Positions 61,815 through 62,140 of a DNA stretch of 62,140 nucleotides are shown piece after piece. Where the stretch lies: the NCBI RefSeq assembly GCF_900106795.1, contig NZ_FNNS01000022.1, positions 1-62,140 on the forward strand. The letters run 5' to 3'. The DNA is from Aequorivita viscosa. Lineage in GTDB: Bacteria > Bacteroidota > Bacteroidia > Flavobacteriales > Flavobacteriaceae. Both the position numbers and the translations under genes were made by a program. How positions within the stretch are numbered: the first letter of the stretch is position 1; each line of letters begins with the position of its first letter. The notes under the pieces are model-generated. The model made no database searches. It was not told the DNA's origin and worked only from the letters and a program-made list of their open reading frames with translations.

Positions 61815-62140
61815 TGTAAGCTTCCCCTATTTAGAACTGTTAGTTTTTCCAAATATATAATTTTTTACGTTTTAAAATAGAATGGCTTTCTCTTCATATT
61901 GTTTCTTTAAAGCCATTTTATTTTAAAATGAGCCTAGCGGCAGCGACACGTTTGTTTTCAGCATATTTTACTGGTGGTATTTTCCCTAAGCTATCGTGTG
62001 GTCTTTTATGGTTATAATCATCCATCCAAATTTGAGTTTGTTCACGCACTTGGTGTAGGTCTTCAAAAATATATTTGTTTAGCACCCCACGCCTATATGA
62101 GCCGTTGAAACGTTCTATAAAAGCATTTTGGGTTGGTTTT
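61815..62140 (-). mobile_element. IS3-family element, partial (runs off window end)
   Basis: Sequence from TGTAAGCTTCCCC at 61815 onward contains an end region and the C-terminal part of an IS3-type transposase. The other end is outside the window. It interrupts the histidine kinase gene. The exact terminus is inferred from where kinase-like coding stops. Confidence 0.75.
61918..62140 (-). CDS. IS3-family transposase (OrfB-type), C-terminal part
   Basis: Partial frame, open to the window edge, stop at 61918-61920. It reads [26 protein letters not shown], then [26 protein letters not shown], the end of the DDE integrase core of IS3-group transposases: the Glu of the DDE triad is in NAFIERFNG and the [10 protein letters not shown] block is diagnostic. 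It catalyses transposition of the element. Confidence 0.9.
   Translation of the reverse strand, partial: KPTQNAFIERFNGSYRRGVLNKYIFEDLHQVREQTQIWMDDYNHKRPHDSLGKIPPVKYAENKRVAAARLILK

Overview
The window looks like a chromosomal segment of a marine-type Flavobacteriaceae (Bacteroidota). The base composition is AT-rich. Promoters, where visible, carry the Bacteroidota -7 box TAnnTTTG rather than an E. coli -10. The gene families also point there: GLPGLI proteins, SusC-like TonB-dependent barrels, a type IX secretion C-terminal domain, DUF4230, DUF5522, fused E1 alpha/beta and 660-residue HutU. The genus cannot be fixed from the sequence alone. No tRNA, rRNA, CRISPR array or phage module was seen.

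Layout. 0-9.5 kb: pyrophosphate/polyphosphate genes (membrane pyrophosphatase, Ppk1), a DUF4010/MgtC membrane protein with an App1-type phosphatase, a decayed toxin-antitoxin pair and a deoxynucleoside kinase. 9.7-16.5 kb: two GLPGLI proteins with a TonB-dependent barrel, then a GNAT enzyme, DUF4230 protein and rhodanese. 16.6-45.7 kb: a dispersed phenylacetate (paa) catabolic locus. It holds a TetR regulator, paaE-A-B-C-D, a thioesterase, paaG, paaH, paaI, paaJ, paaZ (with an extra C-terminal domain), a paaF-like gene and paaY, and ends in a 2-oxoacid dehydrogenase E2 and fused E1. An M19 dipeptidase, an AbgT transporter, an RlmI-like methyltransferase, NhaA and a zinc peptidase lie between parts of it. 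46-62 kb: a T9SS-secreted protein, an outer-membrane barrel, DUF4136 lipoprotein, urocanate hydratase, Era and Der GTPases, a second TonB-type barrel, a LytTR response regulator and a histidine kinase cut by an IS3-type insertion that runs off the end.

The striking feature is what has been inserted between the paa genes. Nearly every junction holds a small selfish-looking module: an intact and a nonsense-mutated GIY-YIG gene, two S23/Avd-type four-helix-bundle genes (one frameshifted in an A9 tract), an AbiE type IV toxin-antitoxin operon with a clear double operator, and a MazF pair. Two repeat systems run alongside. The first is a 20-bp palindrome ATTCCC-N8-GGGAAT, like neisserial dRS3, which abuts stop codons and in three genes is translated in frame as DS(R/H)LRGN. 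The second is a set of arrays in which a three-base anchor (GAC/GTC, GAT/ATC, GAA/TTC or TAG/CTA) recurs every 7 bp while the other four bases vary, often as a purine-side array followed by its inverted pyrimidine-side partner. Such arrays flank both four-helix-bundle genes and usually start at or just after a stop codon. I regard these two gene-plus-repeat pairings as the best candidates for an undescribed system; the functional link is inference.

Functionally, PaaABCDE epoxidises phenylacetyl-CoA, PaaG isomerises it, PaaZ opens and oxidises the ring, and PaaF/H/J perform beta-oxidation to acetyl- and succinyl-CoA, with PaaI/PaaY as salvage functions. No PaaK ligase is visible in the window. 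The adjacent 2-oxoacid dehydrogenase might supply phenylacetyl-CoA directly from phenylpyruvate, but that is a hypothesis.
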